A stretch of DNA of 64,000 nucleotides from Caulobacterales bacterium. GTDB taxonomy: Bacteria; Pseudomonadota; Alphaproteobacteria; Caulobacterales; Caulobacteraceae. A program made the position numbers and the translations under genes. Shown here piece after piece: positions 26,864 through 37,200 of the stretch (position 1 is its first letter; each line of letters opens with the position of its first letter). The DNA lies in contig CANJID010000002.1 of NCBI GenBank assembly GCA_947474395.1, forward strand, positions 1 to 64,000, written 5' to 3'. Below the pieces are notes generated by a model, which worked only from the letters and a program-made list of their open reading frames with translations, did not search any database and was not told the DNA's origin.

Positions 26864-28042
26864 TCAGACCCCGCCGCCGTCCTCTCGGAAGGGCGAATAG
26901 TGTTCGGCCAGGTAGTCTATCTCGTGGCGGACTTCGGCCCGTTCCTCGGCCAGGTAGCGGGCGACGGGATCGCGCAGGGCGGGGTCGGCGATCCAGTGGG
27001 CGGAGTAGACGGGGGCGGGCAGGTATCCCCGGGCGATCTTGTGGGGGCCCTGCGCGCCGGCCTCCACGCGGGCGAGGCCCCGGAGAATCGCCTGCTCGAT
27101 GGCCTGGTAGTAGCAGAGCTCGAAATGCAGGAAGGGCACGTCCTCGGTGCAGCCCCAGTTGCGGCCGTAGAGGCAGTCCTCGCCGATCAGGTTCAGCGCC
27201 CCGGCGATCCACCGTCCGCCCCGCCGCGCCATCACCAGCAGCACCCGGTCGGCCATCCGCTCGCCGAGGAGCGAGAAGAAGGCGCGGTTCAGGTAGGGCC
27301 GCCCCCACTTGCGGTCGCCGGTGTCCATGTAGAAGGCGAAGAAGGCGTCCCAGTGCTCCTCGCGCAGGTCCGAGCCGCTCAAGGGCACGATCTCCAGCCC
27401 GGCGCATGCGTCGCGCCGTTCGCGGCGGATGGTCTTGCGCCGCCCCGAGGACAGGGCGCCCAGGAAGTCCTCGAAGCTGGCGTAGCCGGCGTTGTGCCAG
27501 TGGTACTGCTTGTCCTGTCGAAGCAGGAACCCAGCCTCGCCCAGCCGCTCCCACTCGTCGGCCTGCGGGAAGGTGACGTGGACGGAGGAGGCCTGCAGCC
27601 GCTCGCACAGGGTCAGGGCGCCGGCGATCAGGGTCTGTTCGGCTGCGGCCCGGTCCTCGCCCTCGCGGGTGATCAGCCGCGGACCGGTGACGGGGGAGAA
27701 GGGCGAGGCGCACTGGAGCTTGGGATAGTAGGCGCCGCCCGCCCGCATGTAGGCGTTGGCCCAGGCGTGGTCGAAGACATATTCGCCCTGGCTGTGGGAC
27801 TTCAGGTAGAGGGGCATGACCCCGACCGTCCGTCCTTCCGTGTCCTCGACGCTGAGGTGGTGGGGCGCCCAGCCGGTGCGGGCGGAGACGCAGCCGCTCT
27901 CTTCAGCAGCATGCAGAAAATCGTACGAAACAAATGGGTTGCGCCCATAACCCGAAGCGTTGGCGCAACCGTCCCAGGCCTCCCGGCCGATCTCGGCCAC
28001 GCGCCGGTGCGTGCGCACCTGCGGCTTGATCAAGGCCGCCAC
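26864..28042 (-). CDS. DUF482/GNAT-superfamily acyltransferase (FemAB-like)
   Basis: A 392-residue protein of the DUF482 family, which has a tandem GNAT fold like FemAB aminoacyl transferases. Recognisable segments are RNPFVSYDFLHAAEESGCVS at the N-terminus, GVMPLYLKSHSQGEYVFDHA, QYHWHN, SSGRRKTIRRERR and YGRNWGCTEDVPFLHFELCY. Members are annotated as peptidoglycan-related, though the acceptor is not established. The GTG start overlaps the end of the GDPD gene by 13 bases, so translation is probably coupled. No signal peptide is seen. The substrate cannot be deduced from sequence. Confidence 0.85.
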   Translation of the reverse strand: MAALIKPQVRTHRRVAEIGREAWDGCANASGYGRNPFVSYDFLHAAEESGCVSARTGWAPHHLSVEDTEGRTVGVMPLYLKSHSQGEYVFDHAWANAYMRAGGAYYPKLQCASPFSPVTGPRLITREGEDRAAAEQTLIAGALTLCERLQASSVHVTFPQADEWERLGEAGFLLRQDKQYHWHNAGYASFEDFLGALSSGRRKTIRRERRDACAGLEIVPLSGSDLREEHWDAFFAFYMDTGDRKWGRPYLNRAFFSLLGERMADRVLLVMARRGGRWIAGALNLIGEDCLYGRNWGCTEDVPFLHFELCYYQAIEQAILRGLARVEAGAQGPHKIARGYLPAPVYSAHWIADPALRDPVARYLAEERAEVRHEIDYLAEHYSPFREDGGGV

Positions 28043-28806
28043 CCTTCGAAGATCAGGCTGTCGCAGTGGGGCTCGACGAGGGCCCAGCGGGTGGGCGAGC
28101 GCACGGTCCAGGCGGCGACGGCGAGCCCTGCCGCGCGGAGCTCGTCGGCGCGGCGGCTCGGCAGCATGTCCAGTCCCAGGGACAGAAAGTGGGGCCGCGC
28201 GATCCCCACATGTTCCAGCTCAGCCAGGGACTCCCGCTGGGCCGGGCTGAGCATCCAGTCGGTGGCGTCGTAGTAGGACCAGCTGTTCAGGCCGCGCAGA
28301 ACTCCCGGCCGGTGGTCGGCGAACCAGCCCATGGCGTGGGGGTTGAAGCTCAGCACCGCGTGGGGACCGTGGTAGCTGTCGATCAGCTCGGCGACCCTGC
28401 GCTCCAGGGCGCCTTCGTCGCCGCCCAGCACCTTCAGCTCGATCATCACCAGGCCGCGGCCGGCCACCCGCTCCAGGACGGCTGAGAGGGTGGGGATGGT
28501 CTCCTCGGTCGGGCCGAGCTGCATCTGCGCCAGGTCCGCCGCGCTGTAGTCGGCGAGGCGACCCGTCTCGGCGGTCATGCGGTCGAGCCGGTCATCGTGG
28601 AAGACCATGGCCTCGCCGTCGGCGGAGAGCTGGACGTCGAGTTCCATGCCGTAGCCGCCCTCGCAGGCCCGCTCGAAGGCCGTCAGGGAATTCTCGGGCG
28701 CGCGGACGTTCCACAGGCCCCGGTGGGCGAGGGGGGTGGCGACCAGGAGCTCCCAGGACCTGCGCCCGGCCGCGGAAAGCTCAGCCGGGGGCGGGGGAGG
28801 GGTCAC
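28030..28806 (-). CDS. glycerophosphodiester phosphodiesterase
   Basis: A 258-residue GDPD TIM barrel. The active-site motifs are LAHRGLWNVRAPENSLTAF (H-R-G and P-E-N), MELDVQLSADG (E-x-D) and MVFHDDRLDRMT (H-D). Such enzymes hydrolyse deacylated phospholipids to glycerol-3-phosphate and an alcohol. No signal peptide is visible, which suggests a cytosolic UgpQ-like enzyme. GTG 28806 overlaps the ridA stop codon as GTGA. A frame extending to 29061 upstream is only the shadow of ridA. The gene lies in the ridA-GDPD-DUF482 operon. Confidence 0.93.
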   Translation of the reverse strand: MTPPPPPAELSAAGRRSWELLVATPLAHRGLWNVRAPENSLTAFERACEGGYGMELDVQLSADGEAMVFHDDRLDRMTAETGRLADYSAADLAQMQLGPTEETIPTLSAVLERVAGRGLVMIELKVLGGDEGALERRVAELIDSYHGPHAVLSFNPHAMGWFADHRPGVLRGLNSWSYYDATDWMLSPAQRESLAELEHVGIARPHFLSLGLDMLPSRRADELRAAGLAVAAWTVRSPTRWALVEPHCDSLIFEGWRP

Positions 28807-29264
28807 GCGATCTCGACCACCGCATCCACCTCGACCGCGAAGTTGAGGGGCAGGCGGTAGACGCCCACGGCCGAGCGGGCGTGGCGCCCGGCCTCGCCGA
28901 AGGCCTCGACCATCAGGTCCGAGGCGCCGTTGATTACCTGCGGGATGTCGAAGAAGTCGGCCTCGACCTGGACGAAGCCGCCGAGCTTGACCACCCGCCT
29001 GACCCGGTCGAGGTCGCCGTCGCAAGCGCGCTTGATCTGGGCGATCAGGTTGATCCCGCACAGGCGCGCGGCCTTGCGGGCGGTCTCCAGGTCGACCGCT
29101 CCGCCGACGATCCCCTTGATCCCGCCGCTCGCGTCGGTCGAGACCTGGCCGGAGATGTGGACCAGGTTTCCGGCCCGCACGAAGGGGACGTAGTTGGCGA
29201 CCGGCGCGACCGGCTCGGGCAGGGTCACGCCCAGCGCCGCCAGCCTCTCTTCGACCTTAGACAA
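28803..29264 (-). CDS. RidA-family reactive enamine/imine deaminase
   Basis: A 153-residue protein of the longer RidA (YjgF/UK114) subgroup. The start SKVEERLAALGVTLPEPVAP, VRAGNLVHISGQVSTDASGG and the C-terminal segment RHARSAVGVYRLPLNFAVEV with the conserved Arg are typical. RidA enzymes hydrolyse reactive enamines made by PLP enzymes. It is a TTG start with GAGGAG seven bases upstream. It is the first gene of a three-gene operon and is divergent from the cysTWA sulfate transporter, with about 217 bases in between. Confidence 0.93.
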   Translation of the reverse strand: MSKVEERLAALGVTLPEPVAPVANYVPFVRAGNLVHISGQVSTDASGGIKGIVGGAVDLETARKAARLCGINLIAQIKRACDGDLDRVRRVVKLGGFVQVEADFFDIPQVINGASDLMVEAFGEAGRHARSAVGVYRLPLNFAVEVDAVVEIA

Positions 29265-29405
29265 TCTGATGCTCCTCGTTCCCCCGGGTCATATCGAGAC
29301 GGGCGCGCGCCCTCAACCCGCGTCGGGAAGAGCGGTGGATCGGAACAGGACGAGATTTCCCATCAGTCCGTCCAGAAAAACTCCGTTGTCCGGCATGGGG
29401 CTTGC

Positions 29406-29424
29406 ACGCCATGGAGCATGGCGT
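29406..29424. promoter_or_regulatory. operator-like inverted repeat upstream of cysT
   Basis: ACGCCATG-GAG-CATGGCGT is a perfect inverted repeat with 8-bp arms and a 3-bp centre, about 60 bases before the cysT start codon. Its size suits a dimeric regulator, but it does not look like the usual CysB site. The rest of the ridA-cysT gap shows no gene. Confidence 0.45.
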
Positions 29425-29481
29425 ATCGACGGATCGCCAGATCGCGCCGCCCGTTCGCTTGCTCGTTCGACAAGGATGTCC

Positions 29482-30351
29482 ATGGTCACCCTAGCGCCGG
29501 AGGCGCCGCTCCTCCCCGCCCCGCGAAGGTCCGTCCTGCGCCGCCGTTCCGCGGTGCCGGGTTTCGGCCTGACGCTTGGCCTGACCGTCACCATCCTGTC
29601 GCTGGTGGTGCTGATCCCCCTCGCCGCCGTGGTGATCCAGTCCGCCAAGCTGAGCCCGGCCGAGTTCGCCCGCGCCGCCTTCTCCGAGCGCGCCGTCCAC
29701 GCCTATCTGCTCTCGTTCGGCACGTCCTTCATCGCCGCGGTCATCAACGGTGTGTTCGGCGTGCTCACCGCCTGGGCCCTGGTTCGCTACAACTTCATCG
29801 GCAAGACCTTGCTGAACGGCCTCGTCGACCTGCCCTTCGCCCTGCCGACGGCGGTGGCGGGCATCAGCCTCGCCACGCTCTATTCCCCCAACGGCTGGGT
29901 CGGCCAACTCCTGACCCCGCTCGGAATCAAGGCGGCCTACAACCCCACCGGCATCGTCATCGCCCTGACCTTCATCGGCCTGCCCTTCGTGGTGCGAACC
30001 CTGGAGCCGGTCCTGCGCGACCTCGCCGCCGACGTGGAGGAAGCCTCCGCCAGCCTCGGCGCCAACCGGCTGCAGACCATTGTCCGGGTCGTCCTGCCGG
30101 CCCTCGGCCCCGCCTGGCTGACCGGCTTCGCCCTCGCCTTCGCCCGCGGGGTCGGCGAGTACGGCTCGGTGATCTTCATCGCCGGCAATCGCCCCTTCGT
30201 CTCCGAGATCGCCCCGCTGCTGATCACCATCCAGCTGCAGCAGTTCGAACTCCCCGCCGCCTCCTCCATCGCCGTAGTGATGCTGGGGGTCTCCTTCGTC
30301 ATGTTGCTCGTGATCAACGCCATCCAGGCGTGGTCGCGGCGGATGGGCTGA
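29482..30351 (+). CDS. cysT: sulfate ABC transporter permease CysT (CysU)
   Basis: A 289-residue inner-membrane permease with about six membrane spans. [20 protein letters not shown] and the EAA loop [20 protein letters not shown] match CysT. With CysW and the ATPase CysA it imports sulfate or thiosulfate for cysteine synthesis. ATG 29482 has AAGG at better distance than ATG 29476. The operon continues with cysW after 10 bases. No periplasmic sulfate-binding protein (Sbp/CysP) gene is found in the window, so it must be encoded elsewhere. Confidence 0.94.
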   Translation: MVTLAPEAPLLPAPRRSVLRRRSAVPGFGLTLGLTVTILSLVVLIPLAAVVIQSAKLSPAEFARAAFSERAVHAYLLSFGTSFIAAVINGVFGVLTAWALVRYNFIGKTLLNGLVDLPFALPTAVAGISLATLYSPNGWVGQLLTPLGIKAAYNPTGIVIALTFIGLPFVVRTLEPVLRDLAADVEEASASLGANRLQTIVRVVLPALGPAWLTGFALAFARGVGEYGSVIFIAGNRPFVSEIAPLLITIQLQQFELPAASSIAVVMLGVSFVMLLVINAIQAWSRRMG

Positions 30352-30361
30352 GGAGCCGGTC

Positions 30362-31210
30362 ATGGCCAAGCGCGCGCTGCACGCCACCGAGGACGCCCCC
30401 TGGGTCCGCTGGACGGTCCTGGGCCTGGTCTGCCTGTTCATCGGCCTGATGCTCGTCCTGCCGCTGACGTCTGTGTTCGTGGAGGCCTGGAGAAAGGGCT
30501 TCGATCCCTTCCTGGAGGCGATCAGCGAGCCGGACGCCCTGTCGGCGATCAAGCTGACCCTGATCACCGCGGCCATTACAGTTCCGTTCAACGCCGTGTT
30601 CGGCGTCTGCGCCGCCTGGGCCGTGGCCAAGCACAACTTCCGCGGCAAGGCCCTGCTGATCACCCTGATCGACCTGCCATTCTCGGTCTCGCCGGTGGTG
30701 GCGGGGTTGATCTACGTCCTGGTGTTCGGGCTGCAGGGTTGGTTCGGCCCGTGGCTCATCGACCACGATATCCACATCGTCTACGCCCTGCCGGGCATCG
30801 TGCTGGCCACCATCTTCGTGACCTTTCCCTTCGTCGCCCGCGAGCTGATCCCGCTCATGCAGGCGCAGGGCACGGACGAGGAGGAGGCGGCCGTCTCCAT
30901 GGGCGCCTCGGGGCTCAAGACCTTCTGGCGCGTCACCGCCCCCAACATCCGCTGGGGCTTGCTCTACGGGGTGCTGCTCTGCAACGCCCGGGCGATGGGC
31001 GAGTTCGGCGCGGTGTCCGTGGTCTCCGGCAAGATCCGCGGCGAGACCGACACCATGCCGCTGCACGTCGAGATCCTCTACAACGAGTACAACTTCGTCG
31101 GCGCCTTCTCGGTGGCGGCCCTTTTGTGCCTGCTGGCGCTGGCCACCCTGGTCCTGAAGGGCCTGCTCGAGGTGATCCAGCCCGAGGTGAGCGGCCGTGC
31201 CGTTCGATAG
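30362..31210 (+). CDS. cysW: sulfate ABC transporter permease CysW
   Basis: A 282-residue permease and the second membrane subunit of the sulfate transporter. [20 protein letters not shown], the EAA loop [20 protein letters not shown] and the C-terminal [20 protein letters not shown] are characteristic of CysW. The stop lies in a strongly spaced operon: ATG 30362 follows GAGGAGCC, and cysA begins about 30 bases after the end. It pairs with CysT in a heterodimer. Confidence 0.95.
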   Translation: MAKRALHATEDAPWVRWTVLGLVCLFIGLMLVLPLTSVFVEAWRKGFDPFLEAISEPDALSAIKLTLITAAITVPFNAVFGVCAAWAVAKHNFRGKALLITLIDLPFSVSPVVAGLIYVLVFGLQGWFGPWLIDHDIHIVYALPGIVLATIFVTFPFVARELIPLMQAQGTDEEEAAVSMGASGLKTFWRVTAPNIRWGLLYGVLLCNARAMGEFGAVSVVSGKIRGETDTMPLHVEILYNEYNFVGAFSVAALLCLLALATLVLKGLLEVIQPEVSGRAVR

Positions 31211-31238
31211 ATTCACATCCCAAAAAGGAGAGGCCGCC

Positions 31239-32306
31239 GTGGGCCAAGGCGACCACAATCCCCCTCCGCACCCAGCCGGTCAGGCTGACGGGGCGATGGG
31301 CATCCACATCCGCGGAATCCGAAAGCGCTTCCACCGCTTCCCGGCCCTGAACGGGGTCGGACTGGACATCCGTCCGGGCGAGCTCCTGGCGCTGTTGGGC
31401 CCGTCGGGCTCGGGCAAGACCACCCTGCTGCGGGTGATCGCCGGGCTCGAGTTTCCGGAAGAGGGGCAGGTGGTCTTCGGCGACCAGGACGTGACCTACG
31501 CCAGCGCCGCGGCGCGCGGGGTCGGCTTCGTGTTCCAGCAGTACGCCCTGTTCAAGCACATGACCGTGGCCCGCAACATCACCTTCGGCCTGGATGTGAA
31601 GAAGCGGAAACACCGGCCCTCCAAGGAGGCCCGCGAGGCGCGGGTGGAGGAGCTCCTGAAGCTCGTGGAGCTGGAAGGGCTCGGCAAGCGCTTCCCGACC
31701 CAGCTCTCCGGCGGCCAGCGCCAGCGGGTGGCGCTCGCCCGCGCCCTGGCGGTCTCGCCCAAGGTGCTACTGCTGGACGAGCCCTTCGGGGCGCTGGACG
31801 CGACGGTGCGCAAGTCGCTGCGGCGCGAGCTGCGGCGCATCCATGACGCCACCGGCGTGACCACCATCTTCGTCACCCACGACCAGGAGGAGGCCCTTGA
31901 GCTGGCCGATCGGGTCGCGGTGCTGAACAAGGGGCAGATCGAGCAGATCGGCGCCCCGCACGAAATCCACGACCAGCCCGCCAGCGCCTTCGTCGCCGGC
32001 TTCGTCGGCGAGGCCAACCGCCTGGAGGGCGAGGTCAAGGCCGGGGTGTTCCATGCCGCCGGTGTCGCCCTGCCGGCCAAGGACGTCGCCGCCGGTCCCG
32101 CCGTCGCCTTCGTGCGCCCGCACCAGATGGTGCTCGCGGCCAAGGGCCAGGTCGCCATCGAGGCGAAGCTGGAGCGCAAGGTCCTCAACGGCCCGGTCGG
32201 CCGGCTGGAGGCCCTCCTGGCCCGCGACCAGGTCCTGGCGGCCGGCGAGCCCGGCGCGACCGTCCACCTGGCGGTCCAGGACGGCTACGTCTTCGCCAAG
32301 GACTAA
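31239..32306 (+). CDS. cysA: sulfate ABC transporter ATPase CysA
   Basis: The 355-residue ATPase of the sulfate importer. Walker A is [16 protein letters not shown], the signature is [16 protein letters not shown], and Walker B is [13 protein letters not shown]. Motif D/H follows in [25 protein letters not shown]-like C-terminal domain (residues about 260-355) follows, as in CysA/MalK-type ATPases. GTG 31239 has AAGGAGAGG five bases upstream and is the best start; ATG 31296 would begin right at the conserved [11 protein letters not shown], and GTG 31197 would overlap cysW. It closes the cysTWA operon. Confidence 0.96.
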   Translation: MGQGDHNPPPHPAGQADGAMGIHIRGIRKRFHRFPALNGVGLDIRPGELLALLGPSGSGKTTLLRVIAGLEFPEEGQVVFGDQDVTYASAAARGVGFVFQQYALFKHMTVARNITFGLDVKKRKHRPSKEAREARVEELLKLVELEGLGKRFPTQLSGGQRQRVALARALAVSPKVLLLDEPFGALDATVRKSLRRELRRIHDATGVTTIFVTHDQEEALELADRVAVLNKGQIEQIGAPHEIHDQPASAFVAGFVGEANRLEGEVKAGVFHAAGVALPAKDVAAGPAVAFVRPHQMVLAAKGQVAIEAKLERKVLNGPVGRLEALLARDQVLAAGEPGATVHLAVQDGYVFAKD

Positions 32307-32390
32307 AGGGCCCTGGCGTCCAAACATCCTTTCGCGCGTTCCTTGATCAGGGTCACCATGCGTTCACCCTGTGGGTGACACCTTGGGGCC

Positions 32391-34283
32391 TTGCGGCTAC
32401 ACCGCCTGCGGGGGTTGTGCCGAAGCCACGGGTGGGAACGGAACGACCGGTTGGGACGACTCCGACTAGCGATCATCGCTTCGGCGGTTCTGTTGTGCGC
32501 GGGCGCGGCCACAAGTGCGTCTTGGGCGGCGGAGCGCAACGCTGTCGTCGAGGGCGTGGAGGACCGCGCCCTGCGCGAGGCCGTGCAGCGCGCCGTGGGC
32601 GAATCCCGCGCCGCCCCGGCCAGCCGGATCGAGGCGCGCCGCCGCGCCGTCGAGGCCGCCGACAACGCCACGGCCCTGCTGCACTCCGAAGGTTACTGGC
32701 AGAGCAGCGTCGAGCCGGACATCGGCGAGGGCGACGCCCCCACGCCCGTCATCACCGTCGACCTCGGACCCCGCTTCCACCTCAGCCAGATCGGGGTGGA
32801 ATGGGTGGGAACACCCCCGTCGCCCGAGGCGCGCGACGTCGCCCTCAAGGGCCTTTCCCTCAAGCCGGGAATGCCGGCGCGCAACGCCGACGTGATCGCC
32901 GCCCAGGGACGGATCGTCTCCCTGCTGCAGGCCGAGGGCTACGCCGACGCCTCGGCGCCGCCGCCCGTGCCGATCGTCGACCACGCCGACCGGACCATGC
33001 GCCCGACCTTCCAGATCGCCGCCGGGCCCCTGGTGAAGCTCGGCCGGGTGCGGGTGGAGACCAAGGGGAGGACCAACCCCGCGTGGGTGGACTACCTGGC
33101 GCCCTGGCGACCCGGCTACACCTACAAGCCCGAGCTGGTGGCCGAGCTGGAGCGGCGCCTGCTCGACACCGCCATCTACGATTCGGTCACCGTGGCCCTG
33201 TCGGCCACCCCTGACGCGGACGGCCTGCGGCCGGTGATCGTGAGCCTCGCCGACCGCCCCCGCCATTCGATCGAGGTCGGCGCCGGCTATTCGGTGATCT
33301 CCAGCCCCAACACCGAGGTCTCGATCACGCCCGGGACCATCTATTCCACCGGCGAGGGCCCGGACTTCAGCGTCCGCTGGTCCGAGTTCAACCGCCTGCA
33401 CCGGGCCGACACCCTGACGGTGGAGGCCCGATACGCCCGTATCGACAGCCGGTTGGGGGTCGACCTCACCCTGCCGCACTGGCGCTCGCCGGGCTTGGTG
33501 CTGAAGGCGACCCTCGAGGGTTTCCGCCAGGACACCGCCGCCTATGAGCAGCAGGGCGCCGCGATCCGCGCGGACCTGACCCGGCGCTACGGCAAGACCT
33601 CCTACTTCACCCGCGGCTTCTCCCTGGTGAAGTCGACGGTGGACGACAAGCACACCGGGACCCTGGACATCTTCACCCTGGCGGCCCTGGGCGCCATCGC
33701 CCTGGACCACTCCGACAATCCGTTGGACCCGCATCGCGGCTGGAAGGCCGAGGTCCGACTGGAGCCGACCCTGATCACCGGGGAGGAGAGCCTGGCCTAC
33801 GTCCGCGCCCAGGTGCAGGGCACCTACTACGTCCCCATCGGCGTGCAGGCCAATACGGTCCTGGCGGCGCGGGTCAGGGTCGGCTCGATCCTCGGCGGCA
33901 CCCTGCCGGGGGTGCCGGCGGCCAACCGATTCTACGCCGGGGGCGGCGGCTCGGTGCGCGGCTACGAGTACCAAAGCGTCGGCCCCCGCTATTCCGACGG
34001 CGTCCCTCAGGGGGGGCTGTCCCTGTTCGAGAGCAGCTTCGAGGCGCGCCACCGGTTCACGAACTTCCTCAACGGCAAGTTCGGCGCGGCGGTGTTCGTG
34101 GACGCGGGATCGGTGGGCAAGCACCTGCAACCGGATTTCACCGCCCTGCGCTACGCGGTAGGGGTGGGGATCCGCTATGATCTCGGCTTCGCGCCGATCC
34201 GCGTGGATGTCGCCACGCCGCTGAAGAAGTTCAGCGGGGACTCGCCGTTCCAGGTCTATCTCAGCATCGGGCAGAGCTTTTGA
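32391..34283 (+). CDS. tamA: TamA, outer-membrane BamA/Omp85-family protein
   Basis: A 630-residue Omp85 protein: signal peptide (LAIIASAVLLCAGAATSASWA), about three POTRA-like domains to near residue 290, then a 16-strand beta barrel. The barrel has the lid-lock motif GGGGSVRGYEYQSVGP and ends in a C-terminal Phe (VYLSIGQSF), the OMP assembly signal. It lacks five POTRAs, so it is TamA rather than BamA. With TamB it forms the translocation and assembly module, or moves phospholipids across the periplasm. The start is uncertain: TTG 32391 and TTG 32451 are both in frame. The stop overlaps the tamB start (TTGA). Confidence 0.92.
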   Translation: MRLHRLRGLCRSHGWERNDRLGRLRLAIIASAVLLCAGAATSASWAAERNAVVEGVEDRALREAVQRAVGESRAAPASRIEARRRAVEAADNATALLHSEGYWQSSVEPDIGEGDAPTPVITVDLGPRFHLSQIGVEWVGTPPSPEARDVALKGLSLKPGMPARNADVIAAQGRIVSLLQAEGYADASAPPPVPIVDHADRTMRPTFQIAAGPLVKLGRVRVETKGRTNPAWVDYLAPWRPGYTYKPELVAELERRLLDTAIYDSVTVALSATPDADGLRPVIVSLADRPRHSIEVGAGYSVISSPNTEVSITPGTIYSTGEGPDFSVRWSEFNRLHRADTLTVEARYARIDSRLGVDLTLPHWRSPGLVLKATLEGFRQDTAAYEQQGAAIRADLTRRYGKTSYFTRGFSLVKSTVDDKHTGTLDIFTLAALGAIALDHSDNPLDPHRGWKAEVRLEPTLITGEESLAYVRAQVQGTYYVPIGVQANTVLAARVRVGSILGGTLPGVPAANRFYAGGGGSVRGYEYQSVGPRYSDGVPQGGLSLFESSFEARHRFTNFLNGKFGAAVFVDAGSVGKHLQPDFTALRYAVGVGIRYDLGFAPIRVDVATPLKKFSGDSPFQVYLSIGQSF

Positions 34284-37200
34284 CCGGGGACCCCACCCTC
34301 GAACCGCCGGCCCCGCCTGAACCCAAGCCTGGGCCCAAGACGCGTAAGGCGCGGCGCTCCGCCGCCGCCGAGCGCAAGGCCGCGGCCAAGGCGGCGCGCC
34401 GTCGTCGCCATCCGCTGCTGACGGCGGCCCTGGCGCTCACGGCTATCTTCGCCATTGTCTTCATCACCTCCCTCAGCCTGCGGGTCGGCGTGCAGACCAG
34501 TCCCGGCCGGGCGGTGATCGCCCGGCTGATCGACGGTCTGAAGCTCAGCCGCTTCGGCCGGCTGCACCTCGAAGGGCTGCAGGGGGACCTGTTCCACCAG
34601 TTCCACGTCCGCCGCGTCACCGTCGCCGACGCGCAAGGTGTCTGGCTGGAGATCAACGACCTGGACGTCCGCTGGCAGGCGCCGGAGCTGCTGGCCAAGC
34701 GCTTCCACGCCGAGAGCATCCGCGCCGCCGCCGTGCGCGTCCTGCGCCGCCCCGTCCTGACCGTCGAGCCCAAGCGCCCGCAGCAGCCCAATCCCCTGAC
34801 CGTGGTGCTGGACGAGGTGCGGCTCAGCCTGGAGACTCTGCCCGCCTTCTCCACCCGCCCCGGCCTGTGGGACGTCGCCGCCCAGGCTGTGATCGAGCGT
34901 ACGGGACCGGCCCGCGGGCGGCTCGAGGCGACCAGCCGCCTGCACAAGGGCGACGGGGCGAGCCTGGTGTTCGACCTCGGCGGGACCAAGCGCGTGGTGC
35001 TGCGCCTGGACGCCATCGAGGGGCAGGGGGGCGCCCTTGCGGGCGCCATCGGCCTGCCCGCCGACCAGACCCTGACCATCCAGGCCCGCGCTGACGGCAC
35101 GGCCGAGGCGGGCCAGCTCTCCTTCACGACCACCTCGGGCAAGACCGTTCCGGCCCGCGCCGACGCCCGCTGGACCAAGGCCGGGACCAGCCTCGACGCC
35201 TACATCACCCTCGCCGCCTCGCACTTCACCCAGAGGTTGGTCGAGCGGATGGGTCCCGAGGCCCGGCTGAAGGTCGCCGCCGTGCACGACAGGGGCGACC
35301 TCTACCGCATCGACGCCAGCCTGGTCGGGGCCCACGCCTCGGTCACCGCCAAGGGACCGATCGACTGGCGCAAGCGCCGCTCCGACGGGCTGGACGTGAA
35401 GCTGGCCCTCGCCGACCTCTCCAAATGGTGGGTGCCGGTGCCCAAGGTCGGGCCCGCCCAGGCCAGCGGGACGATGAGCGGGGACCTGCGGAACTTCACC
35501 TTCAAGGGCCGGATGGCGGTCCAGAAGCTGTCGCAGTGGGACTACACCCTGACCCAGGCCACGGGCCCGGCGACCTTTACCCGCAAGCCCGGCGAATGGC
35601 GGCTGCAGGCGGACCTCCAGGGCGAGGGCGGTCAGGGGATCGGGCTGGTTGCGGCCCTGCTGGGCCCGCGCCCCACCGCCGTGCTCGACGGCGCGCGGAT
35701 CGCCGACGGCCGTTTCCTGTTCAAGGTGCTGAAGGTCGACGGACCCGGCCTGAAGGTCGACGGCGAGGGCGGACAGGGGCTGTTCGGCGGCCTGACCTTC
35801 AAGGGCGTCGCCGAGGTCTCCAATCTCGCCGCCGCGCACAAGGGCGCCCACGGCCTGCTGACGGCCACCTGGAACGCCAGCGAGCCCAAGGGCGTGCACC
35901 TGTGGGACGCCACCCTGGACGCCAAGGGGACAGACTTCGTCACCGGCTTCCCGGAGTTTGACCGCCTCCTGGGGACCAACCCGCACATCACCGCCCGAGC
36001 GGGCTACGGCCCGGTGGGATGGACCGTGCTTGAGAGCCATATGGACGGCGGCGCCCTGCAGATCGCCGCCAAGGGCACGGTGGACCACAGCCTGGTCATG
36101 GCGCTCGACCTCGACTGGAGCGCCAAGGGCCCCTTCACCGCCGGGCCGATCCAGATCGACGGCCTGGTCAAGGGCGGGGGCCGCGTCGGGGGCAAGATCG
36201 CCCTGCCATGGGCCGACCTGACCGCCGACCTGGTGCAGGTCGACTTCGGTCGGCTGGTGGTCAAGCCCGCGCACCTGACTGTCTTCACCGCCACCGCGCC
36301 GGAAGGCGCCAGCGGCCAGATCGCCCTCTCCGGTCCCTCGAACTACGGCCAGGCGGCGGCCCGCGCGGCCTTCCATTTCCTGCCCGACGGCCTGGCGCTC
36401 AGCGAGATCAACGCCGACGCCGGCGGGGTGAAGCTGACCGGGGAGGTGGCCCTGCGCGGCGGGGCCCCATCCACCGCCGACCTCGACCTTGTGGCAGGCC
36501 CGGGGGCCTTCCTCGCCTCGGGCAAGCTGACCGGGTCCATGAAGATCGCCGACCGTCCGGGCGGGGCTGTCGCCGAGATCGTGCTGGACGGCCAGAACCT
36601 GTCCATCCCCGGCGTCAACCGCTCCCTGCCCACCGCCCGGCTCCGGGCGCAGGGGCCATGGGCCCGACTGCCCTTCGAGATTTCCGCCGAGAGCGACGAA
36701 GTGCTGGACTGGCGCTTCGTCGGCAACGGCGTCCTGAACCAGACCACCCCAACCCGGGAGATCACCCTCTCCGGCCAGGGCCGCGTGAAGCGGGCCGACC
36801 TGCGCCTGCCCGAACCGGCGGTCTTCCGCATGGGCCCCGACGGCCAGAGCCTGCGCCTGCGCGCCCAGCTCGGCAGCGGCCGGGCCGACATCGACGCCCG
36901 CCAGACCGGCGATGCGCTGGAAGCCAAGGCGGAGCTCCGCAACCTCGCCCTCGCCGCCTTCGACCAGGATTTCGTCGGCCAGTTCGACGGGGACATGACC
37001 CTCTCTGGCCGGGGCCCGCGCCTGACCGGGGTTCTGGACGCCACCCTGACCGGCGCGCGCAGCCGCGACGCACCCGCCAACCAGGCCCTGACGGGCCGCA
37101 TCCACGCGGACATCGCCGACGGCCGGTTCCACCTCGACGCCGGGGCGACCAACAACCAGCTTCAGTCGCAGCTGGCGATGGACATTCCCGCCACGACCAG

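Noticed and set aside
32364-32378. TCACCC-TGT-GGGTGA hairpin before tamA
   Set aside because: It is a short palindrome in the cysA-tamA gap with no T tract and no known operator match. It may be a site, but there is nothing to support a call.
34256-37132. A 958-codon open frame on the minus strand opposite tamB
   Set aside because: It is an antisense shadow of a high-GC gene. Its product is dominated by Gly, Gln, Val, His and Asp without domain patterns, while the plus strand encodes a clear TamB.
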